From Aurantimonas sp. 22II-16-19i (GTDB taxonomy: Bacteria; Pseudomonadota; Alphaproteobacteria; Rhizobiales; Rhizobiaceae): a stretch of DNA of 64,000 nucleotides. Every line of letters begins with the position of its first letter. Position 1 is the first letter of the stretch. The translations under genes were made by a program, and so were the position numbers. The notes below the pieces were generated by a model. The model saw only the letters and a list, made by a program, of their open reading frames with translations, was not told where the DNA came from and did no database searches. The stretch covers positions 62,001 to 126,000 of the forward strand of contig NZ_AQQS01000007.1 in the NCBI RefSeq assembly GCF_002088275.1. The letters are read 5' to 3'. Positions 50,873-60,132 of the stretch are shown here, one piece after another.

Positions 50873-52267
50873 TCAATCTGGCCTGCGGCGGAACACCTTG
50901 CCCGGATTGAGGAGGCCACCGGGGTCGAGCGCGTGCTTCAGCCGCTCCTGCAGTCGCAGCTGCGCGTCGGCAAGCAGACGATAGGCTTCTTCGAGCCGGT
51001 ACTGGCCGATGCCGTGCTCGGCCGAGATCGAACCGCCGAACGAGGCGACGACGTCGTGGACGAGCCGGTTCACCCGGTGACGGGTCGCCTCGTCGACGCC
51101 GAGGACGTTGAAATGCAAGTTGCCGTCGCCGACATGGCCGAAGACGTTCGGCTGAAGGCCGGCGTCCAGCTCGGCGAGCGCCGCCGTCGCCGCCGCGACG
51201 AAGTCCGGCAGTGCCGCGATGGGAACCGAGACGTCGTGCTTGGCCGAGGGCCCGGTCTTCGCCTCGGCCTCGGTCAGGCTCTCACGCAGGCGCCAGAAGG
51301 CGGCGGCCTGCTCGCCGGAGGCGGCGATCGTCCCGTCCTCCACCAGCCCCGCCTCCATCGCCGCCTCGACGAAACTCTCGAAATCCCCCTCGATGCTGGC
51401 CGAGACGCTGGCCGCCTCGATCAGCAGCATCCAGGGCGAGACCGGGATCGGCGAGGCGGTTTTGAGCGCCGTCTCGACGTGGCGGACGGCGGCGCCGGAC
51501 ATCAGCTCGAAGGCCGACAGCCGCTCGCCGACCCTGTCCACCGCCAGCTCGTAGAGCGTCAGCGCGGTGGCGACGTCGGCGACCGACAGCAGCGCCGCGC
51601 AGACATGGCCGTTGAGCGGATGGGTCTTCAGGACGGCGCGCGTCACGATGCCGAGGGTGCCCTCGCTGCCGACCAGGAGCTGCGGCCAGTTGAGGCCGGA
51701 ATTGTCCTTGTGGAGCGGCGTGACGCCGCCGACCACCGTGCCGTCGGCCAGCACCGCCTCGAGCCCCAGGACGAAGCGGCCGGTCATGCCGTAGCGCAAA
51801 ACGTTCGCGCCGCCGGCATTGGTCGCGACGACACCGCCGATGGTGGCCGAGCCGCTGGCGCCGAAGGAGATGGGCAGGTCGCGGCCGACCGCGCGCAAGG
51901 CATCGCGCACGGTGTCGACGATGGCGCCGGCCTCGACGGCGACGCTGAGACCGACGCGGTCGATGGCGAGGATGCGGTTCATCCGCTCGAGGCTGAGGAG
52001 GAGGTTGCCGCCGGACCCATCGGGCGTCGCGCCCGCGGCGAGGCTGGTGCGGCCGCCCTGGGGAACGAGGCCGAGCCCGTGCTCGCGGGCGAGCGCGACC
52101 ACCGCGACGACGTCGTCTGTCGAGGCAGGGCGGGCGACCGCGAGGGCGCGGCCATGAAAGCGTCCCGTCCAGTCTTCCAGATGGGGCTGCATCCCGGCCG
52201 CGTCGGCGACGACACCCCTGTCGCCGAGGACCGCCCGCAAGTCTCGCAGGATACCTGCCTCGTCCAT
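50873..52267 (-). CDS. FAD-linked 2-hydroxyacid dehydrogenase (GlcD/DLD type)
   Basis: 464 residues. FAD-binding PCMH domain (about 35-215): VPQGGRTSLAAGATPDGSGG, SIGFG-like SFGASGSATIGGVVATNAGG, HKDNSGLNWPQLLVGSEGTL. The C-terminal oxidase domain ends with VFGHVGDGNLHFNV (metal/substrate His), ISAEHGIGQYR and LDPGGLLNPGKVF. It oxidises a D-2-hydroxyacid such as D-lactate, glycolate or 2-hydroxyglutarate. The frame extends to 52375, but MDEAGILRDL at 52267 is the natural start. Last gene of the hydantoin-type operon; 185 bp separate it from the hydantoinase gene. Confidence 0.88.
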   Translation of the reverse strand: MDEAGILRDLRAVLGDRGVVADAAGMQPHLEDWTGRFHGRALAVARPASTDDVVAVVALAREHGLGLVPQGGRTSLAAGATPDGSGGNLLLSLERMNRILAIDRVGLSVAVEAGAIVDTVRDALRAVGRDLPISFGASGSATIGGVVATNAGGANVLRYGMTGRFVLGLEAVLADGTVVGGVTPLHKDNSGLNWPQLLVGSEGTLGIVTRAVLKTHPLNGHVCAALLSVADVATALTLYELAVDRVGERLSAFELMSGAAVRHVETALKTASPIPVSPWMLLIEAASVSASIEGDFESFVEAAMEAGLVEDGTIAASGEQAAAFWRLRESLTEAEAKTGPSAKHDVSVPIAALPDFVAAATAALAELDAGLQPNVFGHVGDGNLHFNVLGVDEATRHRVNRLVHDVVASFGGSISAEHGIGQYRLEEAYRLLADAQLRLQERLKHALDPGGLLNPGKVFRRRPD

Positions 52268-52376
52268 GCTCCGCCTCCGTCTTCGCGCTCGGGGCGGCGC
52301 GCGAACGAAGCCCGATGGCCGGCCGCGGCACGATGCCGCCATCCGCAGGCGTATCAAATCCCCGGCCCGCTGCACC

Positions 52377-52400
52377 AGAGCATGTTCCGGAAAACTTCGC
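52377..52400. repeat. possible half of a rhizobial palindromic element
   Basis: GAGCATGTTCCGGAAAACT resembles one arm of the element complete at 61240-61284. It lies in the spacer between the hydantoinase and the FAD-dehydrogenase genes. Confidence 0.35.
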
Positions 52401-52452
52401 CGCGCTGATCGGTGGCGCTCGGAAATGCCGCGCCGTGCGGGAGGCTCCGCGA

Positions 52453-53883
52453 TCAGGCGCCGCTGCCGGAAAACCCAAGCATGCCGCCGCGATCGGCAGG
52501 GCGCTCCCGCGGAACGTACCGTCCGCCCCGGGCTTCGCCGGTCAGCTGGCCGTCGGCCATGACGACGCAGCCGCCGAGGATGACGGTCGTCGGCCAGCCG
52601 GTGATCTCGATCCCCTCATAGGGCGAATAGTCCGAGGCGTCGTGGAGGTCGGCGTGGCGGATGGTGCGCCTTTGGGCCGGATCCCAGATGGCGATGTCGG
52701 CGTCGGCCCCGATGGCGATCGTGCCCTTCCTGGGATAGAGACCATAGGCCTTGGCATGGTTGGTGGCCGACAGCGCGACGAAGCGCGGCAGATCGATCCG
52801 CCCCTTCATGAAGCCTTCCGAAAACAGGATCGGCAGCCGCGTCTCGACGCCCGGGATACCGTTCGGGATGTGGCGGAAGCTCTCCTTGCCCCTGGGATTC
52901 AGCTTGCCTTCGGGATCGTCGTAGCGGAACGGGCAGTGGTCGGAGGAATAGAGGTCGAAGACGCCCCGCTCGATCCCGTCCCAGCAGGCGTCCTGGCTCG
53001 CCTTGTCGCGGGGCGGCGGCGAGCAGACGAACTTCGCCCCCTCCCAGTCCATGCCGTCGAGATCGTCGGCGGTCAGCATCAGATATTGCGGGCAGGTCTC
53101 GCCGATCACCTTGCGGCCACGTTGTCGGGCCCGCTCGATCTCCTCCATGGATTCCCGGTTGGAGACGTGGACGATGACCAGCGGCACGTCGACGATCTCG
53201 GCCAGCGACAGCGCCCGGTGGGTGGCCTCGCGCTCGGCCGCGATCGGCCGGGTGGTCGCATGGGCCCGCGGTGCGACGTCGCCCTCGGCCTCGTGCCGGC
53301 CGATCAGATAGCGGATCGCGTCCTCGTTCTCGCAGTGGACCATGACGAGGGCGCCGGTCCGCCGGGCGGTGTCGAGGACGCCGAGGATCTGGGCGTCCGA
53401 GAGCCGCAGATCCTCATAGGTCATGAACACCTTCAGCGAGGTGTAGCCGTCCTCGACGAGGGCCGGCAGTTCCTGGCCGAGCACCTGATCGCTCGGATCC
53501 GAGACGATCATGTGGAAGGAGACGTCGGTGTAGCAGTTGCCCTCGGCCAGCGCGTGATAGTCGTTCAGCGCCGAGCGCAGCCCCTCGCCCTTCTTCTGCA
53601 GGCAGAAGGGCATGACGGTGGTGTTGCCGCCGAAAAGCGCCGAACGCGTGCCGCTCTCGAAATCGTCGGCCATGACGATGCCCTCGCCCGAGGGCTGGGA
53701 GATGTGGACATGGCTGTCGATGCCGCCGGGCAGGACATAGCGCCCGCTCGCATCGACGGTTTCCCTGGCGACGCCGAGATCGCGGCCGATCTGGACGATG
53801 ACGCCGTCCTGGATGGCGACGTCCGCCACATAGACGTCGGAGGCGGTGGCGATCGTGCCGCCGCGGATGAGAAGATCGAACAT
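52453..53883 (-). CDS. hydA: dihydropyrimidinase / D-hydantoinase
   Basis: 476 residues, typical size. Amidohydrolase motifs: GGIDSHVHI (metal His pair), TSLKVFMTY (carboxylated Lys), VHCENED and VIVHVSN (metal His residues), LYSSDHCPF (catalytic Asp). It hydrolyses 5,6-dihydropyrimidines or 5-substituted hydantoins to N-carbamoyl products. ATG 53883 lies 20 bp after the aminotransferase stop, so the two are co-transcribed. No carbamoylase gene is in the window. Confidence 0.9.
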   Translation of the reverse strand: MFDLLIRGGTIATASDVYVADVAIQDGVIVQIGRDLGVARETVDASGRYVLPGGIDSHVHISQPSGEGIVMADDFESGTRSALFGGNTTVMPFCLQKKGEGLRSALNDYHALAEGNCYTDVSFHMIVSDPSDQVLGQELPALVEDGYTSLKVFMTYEDLRLSDAQILGVLDTARRTGALVMVHCENEDAIRYLIGRHEAEGDVAPRAHATTRPIAAEREATHRALSLAEIVDVPLVIVHVSNRESMEEIERARQRGRKVIGETCPQYLMLTADDLDGMDWEGAKFVCSPPPRDKASQDACWDGIERGVFDLYSSDHCPFRYDDPEGKLNPRGKESFRHIPNGIPGVETRLPILFSEGFMKGRIDLPRFVALSATNHAKAYGLYPRKGTIAIGADADIAIWDPAQRRTIRHADLHDASDYSPYEGIEITGWPTTVILGGCVVMADGQLTGEARGGRYVPRERPADRGGMLGFSGSGA

Positions 53884-53903
53884 TGCCGGTGATCCTCCTG
53901 CCG

Positions 53904-55124
53904 TCAGAGCTTCGGCTCGAGCGCGGCGACGAGGCGGTCCACCTCGTCCAGCGTGTTGTAGTGGACCATCGACACCCGCACGACGCCGTTCTGCCCCATC
54001 AGACCGAGATCGTCGATCAGCCGGTAGGCGTAGAAATGGCCATTGCGGATGCCGATCTTCGCCGCGTCGACGGCCTCGACCACAGCCTTGGAATCCTGCG
54101 GCTCGACGGTGAAGCTGACGGTCGCGACGCGGTCCGCGATGGCGCTGGACGGGCGCCCGATGATGCGCACCGAATTGCGGCTCTGCAGGAAGTCCATCAG
54201 CCGGGCGGTGACGACGCGCTCCTGTTCGGCGATGCCGGCAAAGCCGGCCTCGATCGCAGCGTGCCCCTCGCCCGCCCCGGCCTGGCGCCCGAGTTCCTCG
54301 ACATAGTCGACCGCGCCGATGGCGCCCCAGGCCGCCTCGTAATTGATGTTGCCCGGCTCGATCTTGTAGGGCACCGACTTCCTGGTCATGAAGAAGTGGT
54401 AGATGTTGTCGAGGGCGAGAAGCTTGTCCTTCGGGCTCCACATCACCGCGAAATGCGGGCCGAACACCTTGTAGCTCGAGAAGACGTAGTAGTCGCAGCC
54501 CAGAGCCTTCACGTCGATCGCCCGGTGCGGCGCATAGGCGACGGCGTCGACCACGACTTCGGCGCCGGCGGCGTGGGCGATCGCGGCAATCTCGGCGATC
54601 GGGTTGATGGTGCCGAGGATGTTCGAGGCATGGGTGACGCAGACGAGTTTCGTGCGCTCGGTGAGGAGATCCTTCAGGCCGTCCAGCTCGAGCTCGAAGC
54701 TGTCCGGGTCGACGTTCCAGAACTTGACGACGACGCCGCGCTCCCGGTGCTTCAGCCACGGTCCGATATTGGCCTCGTGGTCGGCATTGGTGAGGATGAT
54801 CTCGTCGCCGGCCATGAGCCTGCCGGTCATGGCCTCGGACAAATAGCGAAACAGCGCCGTCGACGAGGCGCCCATGACGATCTCGGAGGCATCGGCGGCA
54901 TTCATGAAGCGTGCATAGGCCCGGCGCGCCTCGCGCACCCGCTCGGCCGAGGCGAGGCTCGGGGCATAGCTCGCCCCGGTCTGGACGTTGGAGGTCAGGA
55001 GATAGTCCGACACCCGCTCGGCGACGGTCCGGAGCACCTGGCTGCCGCCGGCATTGTCCATGAACACCCATTCGCCGGCGAGCGCGGGAAACTGTGACCT
55101 GACGAATTCGAGATCGAGAGCCAT
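53904..55124 (-). CDS. class V aminotransferase, cysteine desulfurase-like
   Basis: 406 residues, fold-type I PLP enzyme. FMDNAGGSQV at the N-terminus, THASNILGTINPI, VVDAVAYAPHRAIDV (PLP Asp) and SSYKVFGPHFAVMW with the PLP Lys 219. It resembles the cysteine-desulfurase-like subgroup (SufS-related), many members of which act on amino acids rather than in Fe-S assembly; the catalytic Cys loop of SufS is not evident. Genetic context suggests it processes the imported substrate. It starts 58 bp after the ABC ATPase stop. Confidence 0.88.
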   Translation of the reverse strand: MALDLEFVRSQFPALAGEWVFMDNAGGSQVLRTVAERVSDYLLTSNVQTGASYAPSLASAERVREARRAYARFMNAADASEIVMGASSTALFRYLSEAMTGRLMAGDEIILTNADHEANIGPWLKHRERGVVVKFWNVDPDSFELELDGLKDLLTERTKLVCVTHASNILGTINPIAEIAAIAHAAGAEVVVDAVAYAPHRAIDVKALGCDYYVFSSYKVFGPHFAVMWSPKDKLLALDNIYHFFMTRKSVPYKIEPGNINYEAAWGAIGAVDYVEELGRQAGAGEGHAAIEAGFAGIAEQERVVTARLMDFLQSRNSVRIIGRPSSAIADRVATVSFTVEPQDSKAVVEAVDAAKIGIRNGHFYAYRLIDDLGLMGQNGVVRVSMVHYNTLDEVDRLVAALEPKL

Positions 55125-55182
55125 CGAGGCTGCCTTTCATGCGACGGGCGCCGGCTTGAAGCACAAGCGGCGCGAGAAGACT

Positions 55183-55935
55183 TCAGTGGTTGAGGACGGC
55201 GTCGAGGAAGGCGCGGGCGCGCTCGCTCGAAGGTTCGGTGAAGAAGCGGTCCGGCGAGGCGATCTCCTTGATCTCGCCGGCCTCCATGAAGACGATGCGG
55301 TCGGCGACCTTGCGGGCGAACCCCATCTCGTGGGTGACGAGCAGCATGGTCGTGCCGGTGCCGGCCAGCGTGCGGATGACGTCGAGCACCTCGCCGACCA
55401 TCTCCGGATCGAGCGCCGAGGTCGGCTCGTCGAAGAGCAGGATGCGCGGCTCCATCGCCAGTGCCCTGGCGATGCCGACCCGCTGCTGCTGGCCGCCGGA
55501 GAGCTGGATGGGATATTTCTCCGCCTGCTCGCCGATGCCGACGCGGGCGAGCAGGGCCTGCGCCTTCGCCCTCGCGGCTTGCCAGGACAGGCCGCGCACC
55601 CGGACCGGGCCGAGCGCGACGTTGTCGCGGACGGTGAGATTGGGAAAGAGGTTGAAGGCCTGGAAGACCATCCCGACCTCCTCGCGCACCTGTCTGAGAT
55701 TTCGCCCCTCCTCGACCCGGATGCCGTCGACGACGACGTCGCCCTCGTCATAGGTCTCGAGGAGGTTGATGCAACGGATGAGGGTCGACTTGCCGGAGCC
55801 GGACGGTCCCAGCAGGACGACCACCTCCCCCGGCGCGACGTCGAGGTCGATGGACTTCAGCGCGCAGAATTCGCCGAAGCGCTTGGTCACGCCGCGCATG
55901 GCGATGATCGGCGAAGGACTGGTGCCCGTCGTCAT
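55183..55935 (-). CDS. polar amino acid ABC transporter ATPase
   Basis: 250 residues of the GlnQ/HisP class. Walker A GPSGSGKST, Q-loop VFQAFNLFP, signature LSGGQQQRVGIARAL, Walker B ILLFDEPTSALD and switch THEMGF. MTTGTSPSP at 55935 is the start; its ATG shares one base with the permease stop (TGATG). Confidence 0.95.
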   Translation of the reverse strand: MTTGTSPSPIIAMRGVTKRFGEFCALKSIDLDVAPGEVVVLLGPSGSGKSTLIRCINLLETYDEGDVVVDGIRVEEGRNLRQVREEVGMVFQAFNLFPNLTVRDNVALGPVRVRGLSWQAARAKAQALLARVGIGEQAEKYPIQLSGGQQQRVGIARALAMEPRILLFDEPTSALDPEMVGEVLDVIRTLAGTGTTMLLVTHEMGFARKVADRIVFMEAGEIKEIASPDRFFTEPSSERARAFLDAVLNH

Positions 55936-56609
55936 CAGCGCCGCCCCGAGCGGCCGAGCCGCTTCTCGAAGATCGCCACCAGCCGCACCAGCGGCAGCAG
56001 CAGCAGCAGGTAGAGAAACGCCGCGCCGATCAGCGGCGTCGGGTTGGCGGCCAGCGCCTGGGCCTGGGTCGCCTGCTTCAGGAGGTCCGGCATGGCGACG
56101 ACGGAGGCGAGCGCGGTGTCCTTCATGACGTTGATCGAATTGTTGGTGAGCGGCGGGATGACGATGCGGATCGCCTGGGGCAGGACGACGTCGCGCATCA
56201 GGTCGAAGGCCGAGAGCCCGATCGCCTGGGCCGCCTCGAACTGGCCGCGGGGAATGGCGTCGATGCCGGCGCGGTAGATCTCGGCGGTGTAGGCGCTCGA
56301 CACCGTGGTCAGAGCGAAGGCCGCGCTGGCAAAGGGCGACAGGCTGATGCCGACGAAGGGCAGCGCGTAATAGACGATGACTAGCCAGACCAGCACCGGC
56401 AGCGCCCGGAAGACATCGACATAGGCGATGATGACGGCCTTGAGGAAGCGCGGCCCGTACATCCGGCCCAGCGCCAGCAGCAGGCCGCCGGCAAGGCCGA
56501 GCACGATCGACAGGAAGCCGAGCGCGATCGTGCGCCACAGCCCGTCGAGCAGCAGCGGCAGCGACCGCACGAAGATCGGCCAGTTGAAGAAGGTCGTGAC
56601 GAGGTCCAT
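55935..56609 (-). CDS. polar amino acid ABC transporter permease
   Basis: 224 residues, about five membrane segments of the HisM/GlnP type, with the EAA loop EAAQAIGLSAFDLMRDVVLP contacting the ATPase. MDLVTTFFNWP at 56609 is chosen over the upstream Met because the hydrophobic core begins there. Only one permease gene is present, so it probably works as a homodimer. Confidence 0.93.
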   Translation of the reverse strand: MDLVTTFFNWPIFVRSLPLLLDGLWRTIALGFLSIVLGLAGGLLLALGRMYGPRFLKAVIIAYVDVFRALPVLVWLVIVYYALPFVGISLSPFASAAFALTTVSSAYTAEIYRAGIDAIPRGQFEAAQAIGLSAFDLMRDVVLPQAIRIVIPPLTNNSINVMKDTALASVVAMPDLLKQATQAQALAANPTPLIGAAFLYLLLLLPLVRLVAIFEKRLGRSGRR

Positions 56610-56638
56610 CGGGATCTTTCGCGACGGGAAGGCGGCGA

Positions 56639-56673
56639 GAGGGCTCCGGCGCATCCTGCGCGCCGGAGCCCTC
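56639..56673 (-). other. intergenic stem-loop between binding-protein and permease genes
   Basis: A 14-base perfect stem, GAGGGCTCCGGCGC / GCGCCGGAGCCCTC, around a seven-base loop, with a smaller GC hairpin beside it. No T-tract. Such stems commonly protect the 3' end of the binding-protein mRNA and lower expression of the permease. Confidence 0.75.
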
Positions 56674-56710
56674 GACGGCCGGCGGCAGAGCCGCCGTCAG
56701 GCTGGCGTTG

Positions 56711-57505
56711 TCAGGATTTCGGTGTCGGCATCGGGCGCTTCTCGACGGTGCTGGTGGTGGCTTCCGGCACCGTACCGAACCACTTCTCGTGCAGCTTGGC
56801 GATGAAGCCCTCGTCCTTCAGCGTATCGAGGACGCCGTTGACCTTGGTGGCCAGCTCGGCATCCTTGGCGAACATCATCGAATACTGCTCGCCCGTCGCC
56901 AGCCGCTCGACGACCTTCATCGCCGGCTTGTCCTTCAGATAGTAGGCGACCGCCGGAATGTCGGAAACGTAGCCGTCGATGCGGCCGGCCTGGAGGTCGA
57001 GCATCGCCGGGTTGAGGCCCTCGTAGCGGCGGATCTCGCTCAGGCCCCAGTCCTTCTCGCGCTCGGTCGCATACATGTCGCCGGTCGAGCCGGTGTCGAC
57101 GCCGACGGTCTTGCCCTCGAGGTCAGCGGAACTGGCGATACCGGCATCGGCCTTGGCCGCCAGCGACTGGTCGCTGTCGTAATAGGGCTGGGCGAAGGAC
57201 ACCGACTTCAGCCGCTCCTCGGTGATGGTGATCGAGGAGACCGCGACGTCGATGCGGCCGGACTGGACGGCGGAGAACAGGCCGTTGAACGGGATGTTCT
57301 GGATGTCGGCGCCGTCATAGCCGAGGCGCGAGGCGACCTCCTTGACGAGCTCGACCTCGAAACCGGTGATCTCGCCGCTCTGGTCCTGAAACTCCCAGGG
57401 GACGTTGCCGACATTGGCGCCGACCGTCAGCGTCTCGGCAAAGGCCGGCGATGCCGAGAGGCCAACCGCGACGACGGTGGCAAGGAACAAACGTCTAGCG
57501 ATCAT
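56711..57505 (-). CDS. ABC transporter substrate-binding protein, amino acid type
   Basis: 264 residues. Signal peptide about 1-23 (ending AFAE). Family 3 solute-binding features: LTVGANVGNVPWEFQDQSG, GFEVELVKEVASRLGY, NGLFSAVQSGRIDVAVSSIT and LHEKWFG at the end. Binds a polar amino acid or related compound in the periplasm. The first structural gene after the regulator and therefore under the repeats at 57582-57615. Confidence 0.93.
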   Translation of the reverse strand: MIARRLFLATVVAVGLSASPAFAETLTVGANVGNVPWEFQDQSGEITGFEVELVKEVASRLGYDGADIQNIPFNGLFSAVQSGRIDVAVSSITITEERLKSVSFAQPYYDSDQSLAAKADAGIASSADLEGKTVGVDTGSTGDMYATEREKDWGLSEIRRYEGLNPAMLDLQAGRIDGYVSDIPAVAYYLKDKPAMKVVERLATGEQYSMMFAKDAELATKVNGVLDTLKDEGFIAKLHEKWFGTVPEATTSTVEKRPMPTPKS

Positions 57506-57581
57506 GGCAGGAACCTTTCTGTCCGGCTTCGGGGGAAATGCGCAGCCATGCGCGAAAAAGCAGCCAGCTGCCCAAGTTTTT

Positions 57582-57615
57582 TGCATGCACTTTTGACCAT
57601 CAAGTGTATGCACTT
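57582..57615. promoter_or_regulatory. candidate GntR operator: paired repeats
   Basis: On the - strand AAGTGCATACA and AAGTGCATGCA occur 21 bp apart (two helical turns); the first is also part of the palindrome AAGTGTATGCACTT (57602-57615 on +). They lie 77-110 bp before the binding-protein start, between it and the GntR gene, where autoregulated GntR sites are usual. Confidence 0.55.
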
Positions 57616-57753
57616 TCACCGGACGAAAGAAAGTGGGCGCGCCAATTTTCTTCGCAGCGGATGGACGGACAGGACGCGGATCGACGCGTCCACGCGCCAT
57701 CGTGGCGGACGGGCGGGTCGTGCAGGGATTGCGCTGTCCGTGATCGGACCGGA

Positions 57754-58449
57754 TCAGCCGGCGATGAACGGGGCGAGGATCGCGGCGAGGTCGCGCTGGA
57801 CCCGCTCCGGCGAACGGATCATCGCACGGTCGGCGACGGCGGAGAGATGCCCCGTCATCGCCGCGGCCGCGACCTCGGCGTCGCCCTCCTCCAGCGCATC
57901 GACGATCTGGCGATGCTCCTCGATGGCGCAATCGTTCGAATGCGGCCGGCCATAGGCCGAAAGGGCGAGGCCGCTGCGATAGGCAACCTCGGTCACGTAT
58001 CGCTCGAGGATCGGGCGGCCGGTCATCCCGGCCAGGAGGACGTGAAAATCGGTGGCGAGGCGGATCGACGCCGACTGGCTGACCGGGTCGGCCGCCGCCT
58101 GGTCGGCGATGTGCCGGCGCAGCTCTGCGATCTGCTCGGGGGTAATGGCGGCGGCGAGGCAATCGGCCACCAGCGCTTCGAGCGCGATGCGGATCTCGAA
58201 GGTGTCGCGCGCCTCCTCGACGGTGGGCGTCGCCACGACCGCGATGCGGTTGCGCCGGAGATTGACGAGGCCCTCGGCCGCCAGCTGGCCCAGCGCCTGG
58301 CGGGCGATCGTCCGGCTGACACCGAAGCTCTCGCCGAGCTGGTCCTCCGGCAGCTTGTCGCCCGGCGACAGCGCCCGCTCGATGATCGCCCGGCGCAGGG
58401 CGGAGCAGATCTGGGCGACCCGGTCGACGGCGTCCCTCTTCGGCTTCAT
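57754..58449 (-). CDS. GntR family (FCD-type) transcriptional regulator
   Basis: 231 residues. Winged helix about 10-75 with LPEDQLGESFGVSRTIARQALGQLAAEGLV. The FCD ligand domain (about 85-225) has EIRIALEALVADCLA, a TDFHVLLAGMTG metal-His region and EEHRQIVDALEEGD. The frame continues to 58677, but MKPKRDAVDR at 58449 is the natural start. Same strand and immediately upstream of the ABC/hydantoinase operon, which it probably represses until the substrate is bound. Confidence 0.92.
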   Translation of the reverse strand: MKPKRDAVDRVAQICSALRRAIIERALSPGDKLPEDQLGESFGVSRTIARQALGQLAAEGLVNLRRNRIAVVATPTVEEARDTFEIRIALEALVADCLAAAITPEQIAELRRHIADQAAADPVSQSASIRLATDFHVLLAGMTGRPILERYVTEVAYRSGLALSAYGRPHSNDCAIEEHRQIVDALEEGDAEVAAAAMTGHLSAVADRAMIRSPERVQRDLAAILAPFIAG

Positions 58450-58763
58450 CGGTCTTTCTGCATGTCTTTCCGGCCGGCCGGAGCGAAATCGTGGCGGCCG
58501 CCACTTACGAAGTCCGCCCGGACAAATGTCAAATTCGGGAATGCCGACGGCATGATGTCGCAGGTGTCTCGGCGCGCCGACACGTCCGCCCGTCCGACGC
58601 GGGAGCAAGCGCCGCGGCACGCATGGCAGGCGGCGACAGCCGGGAGCCGGAACGTCGCGGCGAGCGTGAGCACGCAAAGAAAAAGCCGGGCGGACCCGGC
58701 TTGATCATCGACTGGCGAGAATGCCGCGACGCCCGATACGGCAGGCCGCGGGCTGCGCTCGTC
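58450..58763. other. 314-bp gap with the rpmF terminator
   Basis: Contains the terminator at 58676-58702. The left part should hold the promoter of the GntR gene. No gene seen. Confidence 0.5.
58676..58702 (-). terminator. rho-independent terminator of rpmF
   Basis: On the - strand AAGCCGGG / CCCGGCTT is a perfect eight-base stem around TCCG, followed by TTTCTTTG. It lies 62 bp past the rpmF stop. Confidence 0.9.
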
Positions 58764-58943
58764 TCAGTCCTTGACGGTGAGGATCTGCTTGCCGCGATAC
58801 ATGCCCGTCTTCAGGTCGATGTGATGCGGACGGCGCAGCTCGCCGGAGTTCTTGTCCTCGATGTAGGTCGGCGCCTTGAGGGCGTCGGCCGAGCGGCGCA
58901 TGCCGCGCTTGGACGGGGTCGTCTTCCGTTTGGGTACGGCCAT
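58764..58943 (-). CDS. rpmF: 50S ribosomal protein L32
   Basis: 59 residues. [19 protein letters not shown] at the N-terminus and [20 protein letters not shown] are characteristic of alphaproteobacterial L32, the form without the zinc Cys pairs. MAVPKRK at 58943 is the start (four codons after the first ATG in frame). Followed by its own terminator. Confidence 0.97.
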   Translation of the reverse strand: MAVPKRKTTPSKRGMRRSADALKAPTYIEDKNSGELRRPHHIDLKTGMYRGKQILTVKD

Positions 58944-59299
58944 GGTCTGCTCCAATTCCGGCGCCGGTTCGTGGAAACGAAGGGCCGGTCGCGTCTTGTT
59001 CGTCTCAGGTCTACATCCGTCCGGTCCATCCGCGCTTGTCGCCGGCGGGCCCGGTATTCACGTCGAAAAGCGCCCTCATGGGCCGAAGGGCCGCACGGGA
59101 ACACCGGCATGACGGGAATTCGAGGCTGGCCATAGCAAAGACCCGGGCAAAAGGAAAGACCCGCCGTGACGCGATGATGACGGCCGCCAGACCGGGCACC
59201 GCCTCGGCGGAAGGATGCAGCGGGCCCCTTCGCGGCATCGCCGCCCCCGCCGATCCTGCGACCCGCCCCGAGCAGCCCGAACTGGTCAGCCCGAACTGG
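58944..59299. other. 356-bp gap between mtgA and rpmF
   Basis: Should contain the rpmF promoter. At 59273-59300 the 14-bp unit CAGCCCGAACTGGT occurs twice in tandem, the second copy touching the mtgA stop codon. No gene seen. Confidence 0.5.
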
Positions 59300-59980
59300 T
59301 CAGTCAGCGTCGAGACAGCCCACATAGGCGCCGGAGCGTGCCGCGAGCCGCTGCGCCAGCCGCCGCATGGTCGCGCTCGGATCGGCGGGATTGCGTGCGT
59401 CCGGAGCCGGCAGCGAGACGGTCAGGAGCTCGGCCTGGCGAGCCGTCAGCTTTGCCGCCGGCTTGCCGAAATAATGCTGGCTCGCCGCCTCGATGCCGTA
59501 GACGCCGGTGTCCCACTCGGCGATGTTGACGTAGATTTCCATGATCCGGCGCTTCGACAGGACGAAGTCGAAGTAGAGTGCGAGCGGCAGCTCCATGCCC
59601 TTGCGAATGAAGGACCGACCGTTCCAGAGAAAGAGATTCTTGACCGTCTGCATGGTGATCGTCGAGGCGCCGCGGGTTTCCTCACCGTCGAGGGCCTGGT
59701 CGATCACCGCCAGCATCTCGCCCCAGTCGACGCCGCGGTGTCGGCAGAACTGGCTGTCCTCAGACTTGATGATGGAGTGCAGCATGACCGGCGCGACGTC
59801 GTCGATCGACACCCAGTCCCGGAGCACCGGACGGACGGTGACCTCGTCCCACAGCATCAGGGTCGAGACCGGATGGACGCCGCGAATCGCGTAGACCGGT
59901 GTCAGCACCAGCGGGATGGCCACGAGGACGAGGATAACGAGGATGACCCAAGCGGCGATGCGCTTCGTCGTTTTGAGCAT
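59300..59980 (-). CDS. mtgA: monofunctional biosynthetic peptidoglycan transglycosylase
   Basis: 226 residues. One N-terminal membrane anchor (about 8-31), then the GT51 domain: [17 protein letters not shown] (catalytic Glu), [28 protein letters not shown] and [14 protein letters not shown], all signature blocks of lipid II polymerases. Diverges from ispA across a 150-bp spacer. Confidence 0.95.
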   Translation of the reverse strand: MLKTTKRIAAWVILVILVLVAIPLVLTPVYAIRGVHPVSTLMLWDEVTVRPVLRDWVSIDDVAPVMLHSIIKSEDSQFCRHRGVDWGEMLAVIDQALDGEETRGASTITMQTVKNLFLWNGRSFIRKGMELPLALYFDFVLSKRRIMEIYVNIAEWDTGVYGIEAASQHYFGKPAAKLTARQAELLTVSLPAPDARNPADPSATMRRLAQRLAARSGAYVGCLDAD

Positions 59981-60132
59981 GGGACGTTCGATGGGTTCGA
60001 TGATGACGATGGAGGAGCAGCGCTGGAAGGGCTGCCTTTACTTATCGGCGCTATAAACCAGGCGCAATGGCTTCTGGAGAGAGATCGAAAAAGCCTCCAC
60101 CCGTGAACGTAAGACACACATATCGAGAAGAG

